Shown: positions 8,115 to 17,695, counted from the stretch's first letter. The stretch is 64,000 nucleotides of DNA from JASLCR01 sp964619585 (GCA_964619585.1 CAZUCO010000002.1:1-64000), one strand, 5' to 3'. The notes: generated by a model from the letters alone, not told the origin. Numbers and translations: made by a program.

Positions 8115-9269
8115 ATGACGGAAACAACACTTAGTACCTCACAAGGTGACACACCAGAAGGAAAGGGAAAGTCAATGAGCATCGATCGTGAACAACAACC
8201 AGGTCAACCAGTTATGCGAAATGCTGCTGGAGAAGTGATGACGGAGCAGGTACTTACTAATGGTGATCATGTTTGGCTGACAGACGCAGAATACACAAGT
8301 ATGGCAGAGCAAGGCTTGATAGGCCACTCCCGTGAAGGTGTGGTCAGAGAATTTGATAAAACAAGCCTCGGTGATGCTCATGCACAAGGTTTACTTACAA
8401 CACCAGATTCTCCAGCCCCTCTAACCGCTACCGAGACCGAACAAGAAGTTCAGGCAAGCCCCAAGCCTAAGGCAGAGAAAAAACCAAACTGGGTAAAACG
8501 CGCTATTGTTGGCACCGTCGCCCTTGGAGCTGCTACAGGTGCAGTTATTGGCGTCGCCAAAGCTGTCGGCGGCAACGACGAAGAGGCTCCATCGCCTCGA
8601 CCAACAGCAAGTGGCCCGGCCGTACCTGGAGGTGAGGTATCACCCGACGGTACCCCAGGTGAGTTTGAAGCGCAACGAGCAAAACTGTCCGCTAGGACTG
8701 CAAATGCAGCTATGCTCTCTCCGGAATATTACGAACCCAATAGCACTCAAAGTATAGATTACTTGGATCAAAAGCTCCTTGGGGTCAATATGCGGACACT
8801 ACTTGATAACGAAGTTTATATGATAGAAACTGGCGACTTTTCTGCGCTTAATAAAACTTTCTTCACGGACGGTAATGGAAATTATCCAGACCAAGGTATG
8901 ACGACATACGTCGAAGGCCTAAAAGCTCAACATGAAACAATCGCAGAATACACAAAGCAAAACCCTAACTATCCTGTATCAGAGAAAATACTTGCACGAA
9001 TTGACAACGTACAAGACGATGGCTTCGAGGCATTTACCGTACAAGGCGTTGTCCTTGAGACGACTTACGGTGCTCCACTTGCCGATGGAGGTGTTCGGGC
9101 GACTAAGACTGCCACACGTATGGAATTTAAAATCATGGCATCTCCGCATGATGTTAGCGAAGGCGTAACAGAAACCGCCTGGACAATCTTGAGCGAAACC
9201 CCAATGGGGACAATAGATCCTGCCGAAGAAGACTTCGGACAAGGCCAGTCAACAATAATAAAACCCTAA
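8115..9269 (+). CDS. Single-pass membrane protein of the T4SS island, unknown function
   Basis: A 384-residue protein of unrecognised family. It has a hydrophilic, probably cytoplasmic N-terminal part (about 1-125), one transmembrane helix (about 132-152, AIVGTVALGAATGAVIGVAKAV), a Pro/Gly-rich linker, and a folded extracytoplasmic domain (about 190-384) rich in aromatic and acidic residues. Cytoplasmic tail, one helix and a compact external domain are also the topology of VirB8/TcpC-type T4SS scaffold proteins. No motif proves this, so VirB8-like is a guess from topology and position between two VirB6-like genes. Confidence 0.65.
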   Translation: MTETTLSTSQGDTPEGKGKSMSIDREQQPGQPVMRNAAGEVMTEQVLTNGDHVWLTDAEYTSMAEQGLIGHSREGVVREFDKTSLGDAHAQGLLTTPDSPAPLTATETEQEVQASPKPKAEKKPNWVKRAIVGTVALGAATGAVIGVAKAVGGNDEEAPSPRPTASGPAVPGGEVSPDGTPGEFEAQRAKLSARTANAAMLSPEYYEPNSTQSIDYLDQKLLGVNMRTLLDNEVYMIETGDFSALNKTFFTDGNGNYPDQGMTTYVEGLKAQHETIAEYTKQNPNYPVSEKILARIDNVQDDGFEAFTVQGVVLETTYGAPLADGGVRATKTATRMEFKIMASPHDVSEGVTETAWTILSETPMGTIDPAEEDFGQGQSTIIKP

Positions 9270-9290
9270 GTACCGTCTTCAGAGCTTAGC

Positions 9291-9707
9291 CTAATATTCT
9301 GCTATGATCTGTGCAGCTGTGCGAACGTCATCGTTAGGACTAAAGTCTTTCAGATTAAAAAGAGTCGCCGACCCAGTCTCCCCAGGTTTGATATTACTCA
9401 CGGCTGCGCTGTAGGTCTTTGCTGCATTATCACTCGTGAGAGATAGCTCTACGGCAATACTTTTCTGAGCTTTTGACTCGTTCTTAACAAAAACGGTTAC
9501 ATCAATAAACGACTGATCCTGTACGCTTTTTGTTACTAAGACATCAGTTACTTTAACGCTACCTGTAGCAGATGGTGCTTGCTCAACCCGAGGTGCACCG
9601 CTTGGGTTGTTGTTGCTCGTATTTGTAGAGATGAGGATAAATACAAAACCACCCGCAATAACTACCGCGAGAATTATAATTGCCACAATAAGCTTACCCT
9701 TACTCAT
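9291..9707 (-). CDS. Small anchored extracellular protein, unknown function
   Basis: About 138 residues from the ATG at 9707 (MSKGKLIVAI). An N-terminal transmembrane anchor (about 5-27) is followed by an Asn/Ser linker and an external domain of about 90 residues. Patterns such as FIDVTVFVKNESKAQKSI and IKPGETGSATLF suggest an immunoglobulin-like beta sandwich of the FxLYD/DUF4352 kind (inference). A GTG nine bases further upstream overlaps a probable -10 (TATAGT, rc of 9715-9720), which favours 9707 and again gives a near-leaderless message. It is the only leftward gene inside the rightward T4SS block. Confidence 0.6.
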   Translation of the reverse strand: MSKGKLIVAIIILAVVIAGGFVFILISTNTSNNNPSGAPRVEQAPSATGSVKVTDVLVTKSVQDQSFIDVTVFVKNESKAQKSIAVELSLTSDNAAKTYSAAVSNIKPGETGSATLFNLKDFSPNDDVRTAAQIIAEY

Positions 9708-9784
9708 ACAATTCACTATACAGCAACCTCACAGGTTATAATAGAACTAGCTATAAACAGTAGCATTTTAGTGCTCCATCGCGT

Positions 9785-12778
9785 ATGATTACAGTAATGA
9801 AGCTAGCAAGAAAATCATACAGACATTTTCTTTCTCAGGCAGCGCATTATCTCTTGTTGACTGCCTTTCTGTTTGGCGCCTCCGGCCTTGGCGCTCTGAT
9901 CTCAACCGCAGATTCGGCTAGTGCAGCTGGTGGTGGTGAGACGGCTAAATGGATAGGTCAATTTGACATATCAATAAGCGGCGGGCACTTCCAAGGTGCA
10001 CGAGAATATCACTGGGTAGATAATGATGGTGATGGCAATCATGAAGTCGCTCAAATGTCAGGAAATACACTTATCGACACCGATAATGGAACCTGTAATC
10101 TCATACTAAACTCTCCTATTCCTGATACCGATAAAAACACCATAAAGATATCCGTCTATTCAGGAGCAACATCGAGTCCCGTGGGTGGACCACCGCGCTG
10201 CGAGGGTCAGAAGATTAATGGCAAGTCTATTGAACAGGTTTACAACACTACGTATACCATGACTAACCCCCGACCAACTGGGGGTGCACCTGAAGAGACC
10301 GCAGAGCAAAGAGTATACGTAATCTATGTATGTAGCTACCTTAACGACTCGCCTGCGAGCGTCAGCTATACAACCACTATTGGCGGGAAAAATGGCAGTG
10401 GCACGGCCAACACAGACAACAGCGCGCCGCTTGATAATGACTGTAAAAAGAAGTACAAAAGTGTACTCAGTAACATAAACCCCGGACAAGTTAAGGTATG
10501 TGTAACTTTAAATGGAAAAGAGCAGTGTGATACTGGCACTAAGGTAAAATACCAGCCGGGTAGTGCAAGCACCTTTTATTTTGGTAACTCTCCAGAGATT
10601 GCCAGAGACAAAATCATCGGAGGCTCATTACGAATAGAGGGTCTCGACAAGACCAACGACGATCCATTCACGCCTGACAACCTCGATGAGGATATTGATT
10701 TTGGTACCTACAAACTCGACCTCTTCAAAAGTGATGGCACCCTTGTTGAATCCCAGGAGGTCAATGTTAAATATGATGGAAGTCAGTGTCGAGAAGACAT
10801 AAAGAAAGCCACCGGTTGGGTGTGTAAAAGCCCAGCATCCGTAAGTGGATACTACGAGTTTAAAAACGTTACACCCGGTAAATATAAAGTATGTGTAAGC
10901 GGGACCAAAAAGTGTGTCGACGTCACAAAGAAACGATCCGAGCGTATCACAAACGCAGACATCTCTCTCACGATTGACGAAGCGATGCAATACGACACTT
11001 CCGGTGCACTCAGCGGAAAGAACAGCACAAATTGCGCCATAGATGGTATAGGCTGGATGATCTGTCCAGTGATGACCTTTATCGCTGATCTAAACGACCG
11101 TGCTTACGGATTCCTCTCTCAGAACTTCCTACAGTTTGATATCAAACTGCTCCAGGATCAAGGTGCAAAGACTGCTTGGGATAGCTTCAAGAACATTGCA
11201 AACGTAGTATTCGTGATATTCTTCCTCTTGATAATCTATTCACAGATTACTGGTGGTGGTTTCACAAACTACGGCATCAAGCGCATGCTGCCTCGAGTTA
11301 TCATCGCCGCCATCCTGGTCAACTTGTCATTCTTTATATGTCAGATAGCAGTCGACGTCAGTAACATACTCGGTAACGCTGTCGCTGACTTCCTGGGGAA
11401 GTCCATACAGACAACACCAGCCGGCAGCGCCACAACCGCCAACACAGATCTCCCACTGTGGAAAGACATGATTGGAGGCGTACTCATAGTTGGGACAGTT
11501 GCTATAGGTCTTGCGCTCGCATTTGCGATTGGGCTACCTGGACTACTCGTACTGATATTGATCGTATTGGCACTGATCATACGAAAGGCCGTACTGCTAC
11601 TATTGATCGTCGTATCACCACTAGCTTTTGTCGCATATCTACTGCCTAATACTGAAGATTGGTTCAAGAAGTGGTGGAAGCTCTTTTACACACTACTCAT
11701 GGTATATCCAATCATTGGACTACTATTTGGTGCAAGTGCACTTGCGGCCCGTATCATCAACACCACAGCAAACGGCGATATCCTTATCCAACTCACAGCG
11801 CTCGGCGTATCCGTGTTGCCACTGTTTGCTGTACCAGTCGTACTTAAAACTGCTATGAATGGTATCGGCTCGATTGGTGCAAGAATAAGTGGCAGCATAT
11901 CAAAGGCCCAGGGAGCCGCTGGAGGAAGTGCAAAAGATAGCTACAACAAAAGCGCGTTCGAGAGAGGACGCCAGCTGCGCAAACAGGGTAGGGAAGGTTA
12001 CAAGAACATGAAGTTTGCTGATGCAGTCTCTGGTGAAGACACAAAGTTACTCGGACGACTTAGAAGGAGAGCTTCCCGGGGTATAACTGGACGAACATTC
12101 ACTAGCTCTGGTGAGTTTGCAGCCAAAGCAGCTACCGCGAGCGCTGTTGCTGCATCACACAAGGCGGCTGATGAAGCAGTCGATCACGAGGAAGCGTTAC
12201 TATCTGGTATTACACCGGATGCACTTGTAGCAAGACTAGGGCAAGGAACTGCAATAGAACAGGCCGCCGTTATACGACGCATCGCAAAAACGGGCGGTGA
12301 TCAGCATGTTCAAGCTGCATATGACCACCTAATGACCTCGACAGATCAGCACAAAGGAGATGTACAACAACTCTCCGCAAGCGCTCTTCTCAGTCGCAAG
12401 CCTGCCGGTCTAGGCACTAGTGAGGCACAGCGACTCTCTAACGGACAACTGGGCGTCAATAGTGATGGAACCTTCGGTGGTCCAGGCTACATGAACTCTC
12501 TCAAGAATCGAATAGGTGAACAAAAGATGACGGCCAAAGACTGGGCAGGTATGGGTACAGACGACCTCATACGTGTTGCAGAGCTCGCATCGAGTGGTAA
12601 GCTTGGAGCTGCCGACCTCCAACATATTAACGACCAATACAATGCGATCATGGCCGATGAAACACTCAAGGGATCTATGTCCGGTGAACGACAAAAACTC
12701 TACGAGAATATTGCGTTCAAACAAGCTCCTCAAAATGCCGATGGCACACCACGCAGACCACTTGTACCATTAAGCTAG
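9785..12778 (+). CDS. VirB6/TrbL-like T4SS membrane protein with large exported domain
   Basis: A 997-residue protein with a signal peptide (to about DSASAAGG). A Cys-rich exported region of about 370 residues includes, around 280-395, a CnaB/SpaA-like stretch (YYEFKNVTPGKYKVCVSG). The motif CAIDGIGWMIC (from residue 417) and a multi-helix VirB6-like block (about 470-695) follow. The tail of about 300 residues ends with a motif shared with the protein at 4387 (SSGKLGAADLQHINDQY versus RSGKLNDEEIRAVQGAY). Thus the two are paralogs with different exported domains and tail lengths. An ATG at 9797 is an equally possible start. A TATAAT lies at 9737-9742 without a clear -35. Confidence 0.78.
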   Translation: MITVMKLARKSYRHFLSQAAHYLLLTAFLFGASGLGALISTADSASAAGGGETAKWIGQFDISISGGHFQGAREYHWVDNDGDGNHEVAQMSGNTLIDTDNGTCNLILNSPIPDTDKNTIKISVYSGATSSPVGGPPRCEGQKINGKSIEQVYNTTYTMTNPRPTGGAPEETAEQRVYVIYVCSYLNDSPASVSYTTTIGGKNGSGTANTDNSAPLDNDCKKKYKSVLSNINPGQVKVCVTLNGKEQCDTGTKVKYQPGSASTFYFGNSPEIARDKIIGGSLRIEGLDKTNDDPFTPDNLDEDIDFGTYKLDLFKSDGTLVESQEVNVKYDGSQCREDIKKATGWVCKSPASVSGYYEFKNVTPGKYKVCVSGTKKCVDVTKKRSERITNADISLTIDEAMQYDTSGALSGKNSTNCAIDGIGWMICPVMTFIADLNDRAYGFLSQNFLQFDIKLLQDQGAKTAWDSFKNIANVVFVIFFLLIIYSQITGGGFTNYGIKRMLPRVIIAAILVNLSFFICQIAVDVSNILGNAVADFLGKSIQTTPAGSATTANTDLPLWKDMIGGVLIVGTVAIGLALAFAIGLPGLLVLILIVLALIIRKAVLLLLIVVSPLAFVAYLLPNTEDWFKKWWKLFYTLLMVYPIIGLLFGASALAARIINTTANGDILIQLTALGVSVLPLFAVPVVLKTAMNGIGSIGARISGSISKAQGAAGGSAKDSYNKSAFERGRQLRKQGREGYKNMKFADAVSGEDTKLLGRLRRRASRGITGRTFTSSGEFAAKAATASAVAASHKAADEAVDHEEALLSGITPDALVARLGQGTAIEQAAVIRRIAKTGGDQHVQAAYDHLMTSTDQHKGDVQQLSASALLSRKPAGLGTSEAQRLSNGQLGVNSDGTFGGPGYMNSLKNRIGEQKMTAKDWAGMGTDDLIRVAELASSGKLGAADLQHINDQYNAIMADETLKGSMSGERQKLYENIAFKQAPQNADGTPRRPLVPLS

Positions 12779-12781
12779 GTA

Positions 12782-13075
12782 TTAGAGGGCGTGGCTATTC
12801 TCGGCAATATCACCAAGTAGAATAGCTATCTCGTCCTCGATAATTTCATCGAGCTTTGGCACATTTTCAACAAGCCATTGTTGCAAGAGTGTACTATCGC
12901 CACCTCTTAATACACTTAGCTGCTCCACCTGCTTATCGTCAAGCCCATCAACGATCTCATCAATCACTCGCTCATTCAGAGTCTTTTCATAGTGTTGCGA
13001 TAATGCCTGATAGGTCGGCTCATCAAGAACAACACCAATACTTTCAAGAAAATCTCTACTCAACAATTCGTCCAT
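12782..13075 (-). CDS. Small acidic protein, DUF5663-like
   Basis: About 97 residues from the ATG at 13075; a TTG start at 13087 is less likely. It is acidic and predicted helical (LDEPTYQALSQHYEKTLNERVIDEI, then LDDKQVEQLSVL). The arrangement resembles small CPR proteins annotated as DUF5663, recalled from memory rather than searched. It overlaps the end of the upstream basic gene by 20 bp, so the acidic and basic products are translationally coupled and could bind each other. It ends 3 bp from the stop of the convergent VirB6-like gene. Confidence 0.65.
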   Translation of the reverse strand: MDELLSRDFLESIGVVLDEPTYQALSQHYEKTLNERVIDEIVDGLDDKQVEQLSVLRGGDSTLLQQWLVENVPKLDEIIEDEIAILLGDIAENSHAL

Positions 13076-13802
13076 AGTTTTCTTCAACCTCTCTTATTGC
13101 TACGTTGTCTTCATTCGCGACATTGTCAACTGAATAGTTCATAGATAGTCGTCCAGCCTCAATGTTTTTCTTGCGTACAAGCAAAATAGCTTCTCGGACG
13201 ATTCGTCGCTTATCCTTAGGCTTTAGGCTAGCGACAAACTCAGTCCGCTTGACGTGATTGAAACCATGCTTCTTCCAGCTCTCTTTGCGAAGCGTTTTTT
13301 TATACATCGCATCAACTTTCTTTTTCACGTAGCCATCAATCTTTTTCTGCAGTTCTTCGGGCTTCTGTAGACGCTTACGCTCAAGACCTTTGAGATCATG
13401 AGAGATAACTTTCTTCTTGTATCTGAGATTACTGAGCTTCTGTCTCTGCTGTCGTTTAATCTGTTTTCCAAGAAATGAGTCGGGTGTGCTCTTCATCCTA
13501 CTCTCTAGGCGCGCAATCTTTATATCCGTACGGTGGTCTCGATATGTTTTCCATCGTTCGCGATTGCCAAGTTTGTCGGCACGATCTGTAGCAGCCTCAA
13601 ACTTTTTCATGACTTTATCAGTTTTTCTACGATATCGGTCACGTAGAAAATGGTGCAGCTCTTTAGATTCACCAAGAATTTCTTTATCATCAGTGATTAA
13701 TGATTTTAGAGGTCGCTCTAGGCTATTAGCATAGTCATGGTCCGCTTGACGATTTCTTTCGCGACCACCGAGTGTGAGTTTATTAAGGTTTCTTCGAAGC
13801 AT
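13056..13802 (-). CDS. Highly basic helical protein, unknown function
   Basis: A 248-residue protein, very rich in Lys and Arg (runs such as GKQIKRQQRQKLSNLRYKKK and LRKESWKKHG), with no signal peptide or transmembrane segment. It is mostly predicted helix. The charge suggests binding to nucleic acid or to acidic partners. It has its own promoter and is followed by a small acidic protein with overlapping reading frame. No family was recognised. Its place inside the T4SS island hints at an accessory or substrate role, with no direct evidence. Confidence 0.65.
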   Translation of the reverse strand: MLRRNLNKLTLGGRERNRQADHDYANSLERPLKSLITDDKEILGESKELHHFLRDRYRRKTDKVMKKFEAATDRADKLGNRERWKTYRDHRTDIKIARLESRMKSTPDSFLGKQIKRQQRQKLSNLRYKKKVISHDLKGLERKRLQKPEELQKKIDGYVKKKVDAMYKKTLRKESWKKHGFNHVKRTEFVASLKPKDKRRIVREAILLVRKKNIEAGRLSMNYSVDNVANEDNVAIREVEENYGRIVE

Positions 13803-13830
13803 TTTTGTTTTTTAATAAATTACTAACTAT

Positions 13831-13859
13831 ATGTTAGCATTATGGGCTTATTCTGTCAA
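13831..13859 (-). promoter_or_regulatory. Promoter of the basic/acidic gene pair
   Basis: A perfect TTGACA (rc of 13854-13859), 17 nt and TAACAT (rc of 13831-13836). A small inverted repeat, CTAAC-TATAT-GTTAG (13823-13837), covers the -10 and transcription start and may be an operator. Confidence 0.65.
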
Positions 13860-13883
13860 GTGTAAGCAGTTTAATCGATGTTG

Positions 13884-13889
13884 TATACT
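13884..13889 (+). promoter_or_regulatory. -10 element of the prgI-virB4 operon
   Basis: TATACT lies 11 nt before the PrgI ATG, preceded directly by TG. No convincing -35 is present and there is no Shine-Dalgarno before the ATG, in line with a near-leaderless message. Confidence 0.45.
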
Positions 13890-13900
13890 AGTGAGTATCT

Positions 13901-14866
13901 ATGGCAGTCTATAAAGTACCGCAAGATGTTGAGGCAGATGACAAGCTCATCGGCCCATTTAGCTTCCGTCAGTTTGTGTACCTCATCATCGTGGCGGCAG
14001 CTATCGCTGTCGCGTGGTTTTTGAGTCGTATCTTCCTCCCGCTTCTTATCATCCCACTCCCTATTATTGTTTTTTTTGGTGCGCTCGCACTACCCCTCCG
14101 CAAAGACCAGCCGATGGAGACGTATCTCGCAGCTATCGTGTCGTTTTATCTCAAGCCACGCAAGCGACTCTGGGATCCAGACGGACAGCAGTCACTTGTC
14201 GAAATCACCGCACCAAAGGTTGTTGAAACCCAACTCACAAAAGACTTCTCACAAGATGAAGCCGAACGACGTCTATCATACCTAGCAAATATCGTGGATA
14301 GCCACGGATGGGCCGTACGCGGCGTACAACAACCAACAGAGGTAAATAGCTCACTCAATAGCGATATATTCTACGAGGCACAACAGGTGCCTGATGTGCT
14401 CGATGCTTCGGCCCGAACTGCACAGACAATCGGCAATCAGCTTGATCAAGCGAATGCACGCCATCGACAAGAGCTAGTAGATCGTCTCCAACACCCCGCG
14501 ACGACCCCACAACCAGCAACAACAGCGGCTCCTGCGCCAGCTATACCGAACCCATACGCCAGCCTATCTCCCACACCACAAGCTGCTACAAATGAAGAGC
14601 CTGTCGATGAGCCACACCTCAACTTCAACCCATATCCAACCAGCATGCATCAATCCGTTATTAGGCCGCTTGGTGAGGAGCCAGCGATGCCGGCACCGCA
14701 GCCGCAAGCTCAAGCACAAACCCCTAGCGAAAAGGTGGTGTCTCCTGATATAATTAACCTTGCAAACAATCCTGATCTTTCGATTGAAACCATCGCCCAC
14801 GAGGCCAATCGTATCAAGCAAAAACAAGAGCTTGGTGACGAAGAGGTAACCATATCGTTACGGTAA
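13901..14866 (+). CDS. prgI: PrgI family (VirB3-like) T4SS membrane protein
   Basis: A 321-residue protein. The first 110 residues match the PrgI family: MAVYKVPQDVEADDKLIGPF, two closely spaced transmembrane helices (about 26-66), then a short cytoplasmic stretch ending KPRKRLWDPDGQ. The remaining 200 residues are Pro/Gln/Ala-rich and probably disordered. PrgI proteins are the VirB3 counterparts in Gram-positive and CPR systems and usually sit directly before the VirB4 ATPase, as here. The long tail is unusual compared with classic PrgI proteins of about 110 residues. Confidence 0.88.
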   Translation: MAVYKVPQDVEADDKLIGPFSFRQFVYLIIVAAAIAVAWFLSRIFLPLLIIPLPIIVFFGALALPLRKDQPMETYLAAIVSFYLKPRKRLWDPDGQQSLVEITAPKVVETQLTKDFSQDEAERRLSYLANIVDSHGWAVRGVQQPTEVNSSLNSDIFYEAQQVPDVLDASARTAQTIGNQLDQANARHRQELVDRLQHPATTPQPATTAAPAPAIPNPYASLSPTPQAATNEEPVDEPHLNFNPYPTSMHQSVIRPLGEEPAMPAPQPQAQAQTPSEKVVSPDIINLANNPDLSIETIAHEANRIKQKQELGDEEVTISLR

Positions 14867-14896
14867 AGGATCTTAAAGGAGTGGGGAATCAATAAC

Positions 14897-15787
14897 GTGC
14901 CACCAAGTACACAAGCGCCACAACCGCAAGGACAAACTCCTGCGCCAGTACCCCCTGGGGCTTCTTTTCCGCAAGCAACACCCCAACCAGCTATGCAACC
15001 TATAGGCTCTCAGCCACAACAACCTGCAGGTAAGGCTACTCAACAGGCCCCACAAAAGCCTGCCGCCAATCAAAACAGCACCCAAAACACACTACTCATT
15101 TCTGAGATTCGCGACAACATGGTTATCATGAAAGATGGTAGTTTCCGTGCCGTGATTGCCTGTAAATCCATTAACTTCGACCTCATGAGCTCTCGTGAGC
15201 GTGAAGGTGTCGAATATAGCTACCAGAACTTCCTTAACTCCTTGTACTTCCCGGTCCAGATATTCATCCGTTCTCAGCGTGTTGATATCGGTCCCTATAT
15301 TGACCGGCTTGTAACCATCCGTCGCTCACAGGACAATATGCTGCTCAATGTCTTGATGGATGACTATATCAACTTCATCGATGTACTTAGCCAAGAAGCA
15401 AACATCATGGACAAGAGTTTCTTTATCACCATCCCGTACTTCCCAGCAGGTGACCTGACTGACCTTCGTGATCAGGCAAAAGGTTTCTTTGGAAAACTCT
15501 TCTCCAAGCCACAGCAGGGTCCAACCAAGATCGACGAGGCTGATTATCAGAAGGCAAAAGACGAAATAAAAAACCGCGTCGATTCAGTCACAAGCGGTTT
15601 ATTCCAGATGGGCGTCAAGAGTGTCCAGCTCAACACAAAAGAGCTTGGTGAGCTGTATTACAACATCTACAATCCAGACACTGCCGTCCGTGAGCCACTC
15701 GGTAATTTCGAGAACAACACAAGCACTTTTGTGCGCAAGGGCGAGGGTGAAGCAGTACGACCACACTTACAGGAAGGGGAGCTCTAG
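14897..15787 (+). CDS. TraC/VirB4-N-like T4SS protein
   Basis: A 296-residue protein starting at GTG 14897; AAAGGAG lies upstream but rather far. After a Pro/Gln-rich tail of about 60 residues, a folded region begins with NTLLISEIRDNMVIMKDGSFRAVI. This resembles the N-terminal, non-ATPase domain of VirB4/TraC proteins. The last residues overlap no motor motif. It abuts the VirB4 gene exactly (stop at 15787, next ATG at 15788). The pair looks like a VirB4-type protein split into a separate N-domain protein plus motor, an arrangement common in CPR T4SS clusters. Confidence 0.78.
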   Translation: MPPSTQAPQPQGQTPAPVPPGASFPQATPQPAMQPIGSQPQQPAGKATQQAPQKPAANQNSTQNTLLISEIRDNMVIMKDGSFRAVIACKSINFDLMSSREREGVEYSYQNFLNSLYFPVQIFIRSQRVDIGPYIDRLVTIRRSQDNMLLNVLMDDYINFIDVLSQEANIMDKSFFITIPYFPAGDLTDLRDQAKGFFGKLFSKPQQGPTKIDEADYQKAKDEIKNRVDSVTSGLFQMGVKSVQLNTKELGELYYNIYNPDTAVREPLGNFENNTSTFVRKGEGEAVRPHLQEGEL

Positions 15788-17695
15788 ATGGCACGCAAGA
15801 AAAAGCTTGATCCAGTAGATATTGCAGCTCAGCAGCGCGCCCGCGAACAAGCTGAGGTAGAGCAAGCATTCCTCAAGGGTATTACCACGTTGCGTGACCT
15901 GATCGCCCCAAGTTCGATTGAAATCCACTCGAGCTATTTCCGACTTGGTACAAAATACGGTCGAACCATGTACATCTATGGCTATCCTCGCCAGATTTAT
16001 ACTGGTTGGCTATCAAGCATCATCAATATTGACGAGGTGCTTGATGTTTCGATGTTTATCTACCCAGTTGATACCACTGTGGTCATGAACAATCTGCGCA
16101 AAAAAGTGACTCAGCTCGAAGCCACTATGTCGATCAACAACGAAAAAGGTCGCACCAGAGACCCAGGGCTCGAAGCTGCAATCCAAGATGCCGAAGAACT
16201 GCGAGATCAACTACAGGTTGGATCAGAGCGCTTCTTCCGCTACGGCCTATATCTCACTATCTATGCCGATAGTACTGATGAGCTTAATTTTGTACAACAC
16301 AAGATCGAGACAATCTTTGGCCAACAGCTTGTCTTTAGTAAGGTTGCCAGCAGCCAACAGGAGCAGGGTCTCAATAGCACCGTCCCACAAATGACCGACC
16401 AGCTTCAGATCCGTCGCAACATGAACACTGGCGCCATCTCTACTTCGTTCCCATTCACAAGCGCCGATCTCACCGATAATACTGGAATCCTCTATGGTAT
16501 CAACATGCACAACAACGGGCTGGTGATCTTTGACCGTTTCAAGCTCGAGAATGCCAATATGGTAGTGTTTGCAAAGTCAGGTGCTGGTAAGTCATTTACC
16601 GTCAAGCTCGAGGCACTACGCAGTATGATGACAGGCTCAGATATCCTGATCATTGACCCAGAGAATGAGTACCAGAAACTAAGCGACGCTGTCGGTGGCA
16701 GCTACATACGTCTGAGTCTCAACAGTGATACCCGCATCAATCCATTCGATCTACCAAAAGTGATCGACACCGAAGAAGCCGACGATGCGCTCCGTGCCAA
16801 CCTTGTCACACTTCATGGGCTATTCCGACTCATGCTTGGAGGCTCACAAGTTGCCGCCAATGGCCAGCTCATGAGCGGTCTCACCCCAGCCGAAGAAGCC
16901 GATCTCGACCAGGGGTTGATCGACACCTACGCCCGCGCCGGAATCACTTCAGACCCCCTCACCCATAATTCAACTCCGCCTACTATTTCGGATCTCTATG
17001 ACACACTTCTCCATATGGGTGGTACCGGGCCTCAACTAGCGCAGCGCCTCCGCAAATATACGTCAGGTACATTCGCGGGTATATTCAGTCAACAATCAAA
17101 CATCGATATCAACAACAACATGGTTGTATTTAACATCCGTGACCTCGAAGATGAACTGCGGCCCGTTGCGATGTACATTGTGCTTAGTCACATATGGAAC
17201 ATCACTCGTAGTGAACAGCGAAAACGTATGCTGATTGTCGATGAGGCCTGGCAGCTGATGAAATATGACGACTCTGCCAACTTCCTCTTTAGCCTCGCCA
17301 AGCGGGCAAGAAAATATGCACTTGGCCTCACCACTATCACTCAAGACGTGGAAGACTTCATGGGAAGCAAGATGGGCCGTGCGATCGTCGCTAACTCATC
17401 AATGCAACTCCTCCTCAAACAGTCATCGAGTGCCGTCGATGTGCTCGCAGACGTATTCAAACTGACAGAAGAAGAACGCAAACGTCTCGCCAACTTCCCG
17501 GTAGGTCAGGGGCTATTCTTTGCAGGACAAAACCACGTACATATCCAGATCGTTCCGTCAGAGACTGAGCAGCAGCTCGTCAGCACTACACCTGTCATCC
17601 AAACACCAACACCCGTACAAAATCAGCCACCAGCTGGACAGGGGCAACCCAGCGTCAATCCAGGCTATATGAACCCTGGTGAATACAGCGTATAA
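15788..17695 (+). CDS. virB4: VirB4 family type IV secretion ATPase
   Basis: A 635-residue protein with Walker A AKSGAGKSFT (about 262-271), Walker B MLIVDEAW (481-488), and the VirB4-typical stretch ARKYALGLTTITQDVEDFMGS. The N-terminal 230 residues are the usual VirB4 mixed domain. A short Pro/Gln-rich tail follows the motor. VirB4 ATPases power pilus assembly and substrate export at the cytoplasmic face of the channel. This is the only motor ATPase of the apparatus in the window: no VirD4 or VirB11 was seen. The gene is in one operon with PrgI and the TraC-like protein. Confidence 0.94.
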   Translation: MARKKKLDPVDIAAQQRAREQAEVEQAFLKGITTLRDLIAPSSIEIHSSYFRLGTKYGRTMYIYGYPRQIYTGWLSSIINIDEVLDVSMFIYPVDTTVVMNNLRKKVTQLEATMSINNEKGRTRDPGLEAAIQDAEELRDQLQVGSERFFRYGLYLTIYADSTDELNFVQHKIETIFGQQLVFSKVASSQQEQGLNSTVPQMTDQLQIRRNMNTGAISTSFPFTSADLTDNTGILYGINMHNNGLVIFDRFKLENANMVVFAKSGAGKSFTVKLEALRSMMTGSDILIIDPENEYQKLSDAVGGSYIRLSLNSDTRINPFDLPKVIDTEEADDALRANLVTLHGLFRLMLGGSQVAANGQLMSGLTPAEEADLDQGLIDTYARAGITSDPLTHNSTPPTISDLYDTLLHMGGTGPQLAQRLRKYTSGTFAGIFSQQSNIDINNNMVVFNIRDLEDELRPVAMYIVLSHIWNITRSEQRKRMLIVDEAWQLMKYDDSANFLFSLAKRARKYALGLTTITQDVEDFMGSKMGRAIVANSSMQLLLKQSSSAVDVLADVFKLTEEERKRLANFPVGQGLFFAGQNHVHIQIVPSETEQQLVSTTPVIQTPTPVQNQPPAGQGQPSVNPGYMNPGEYSV

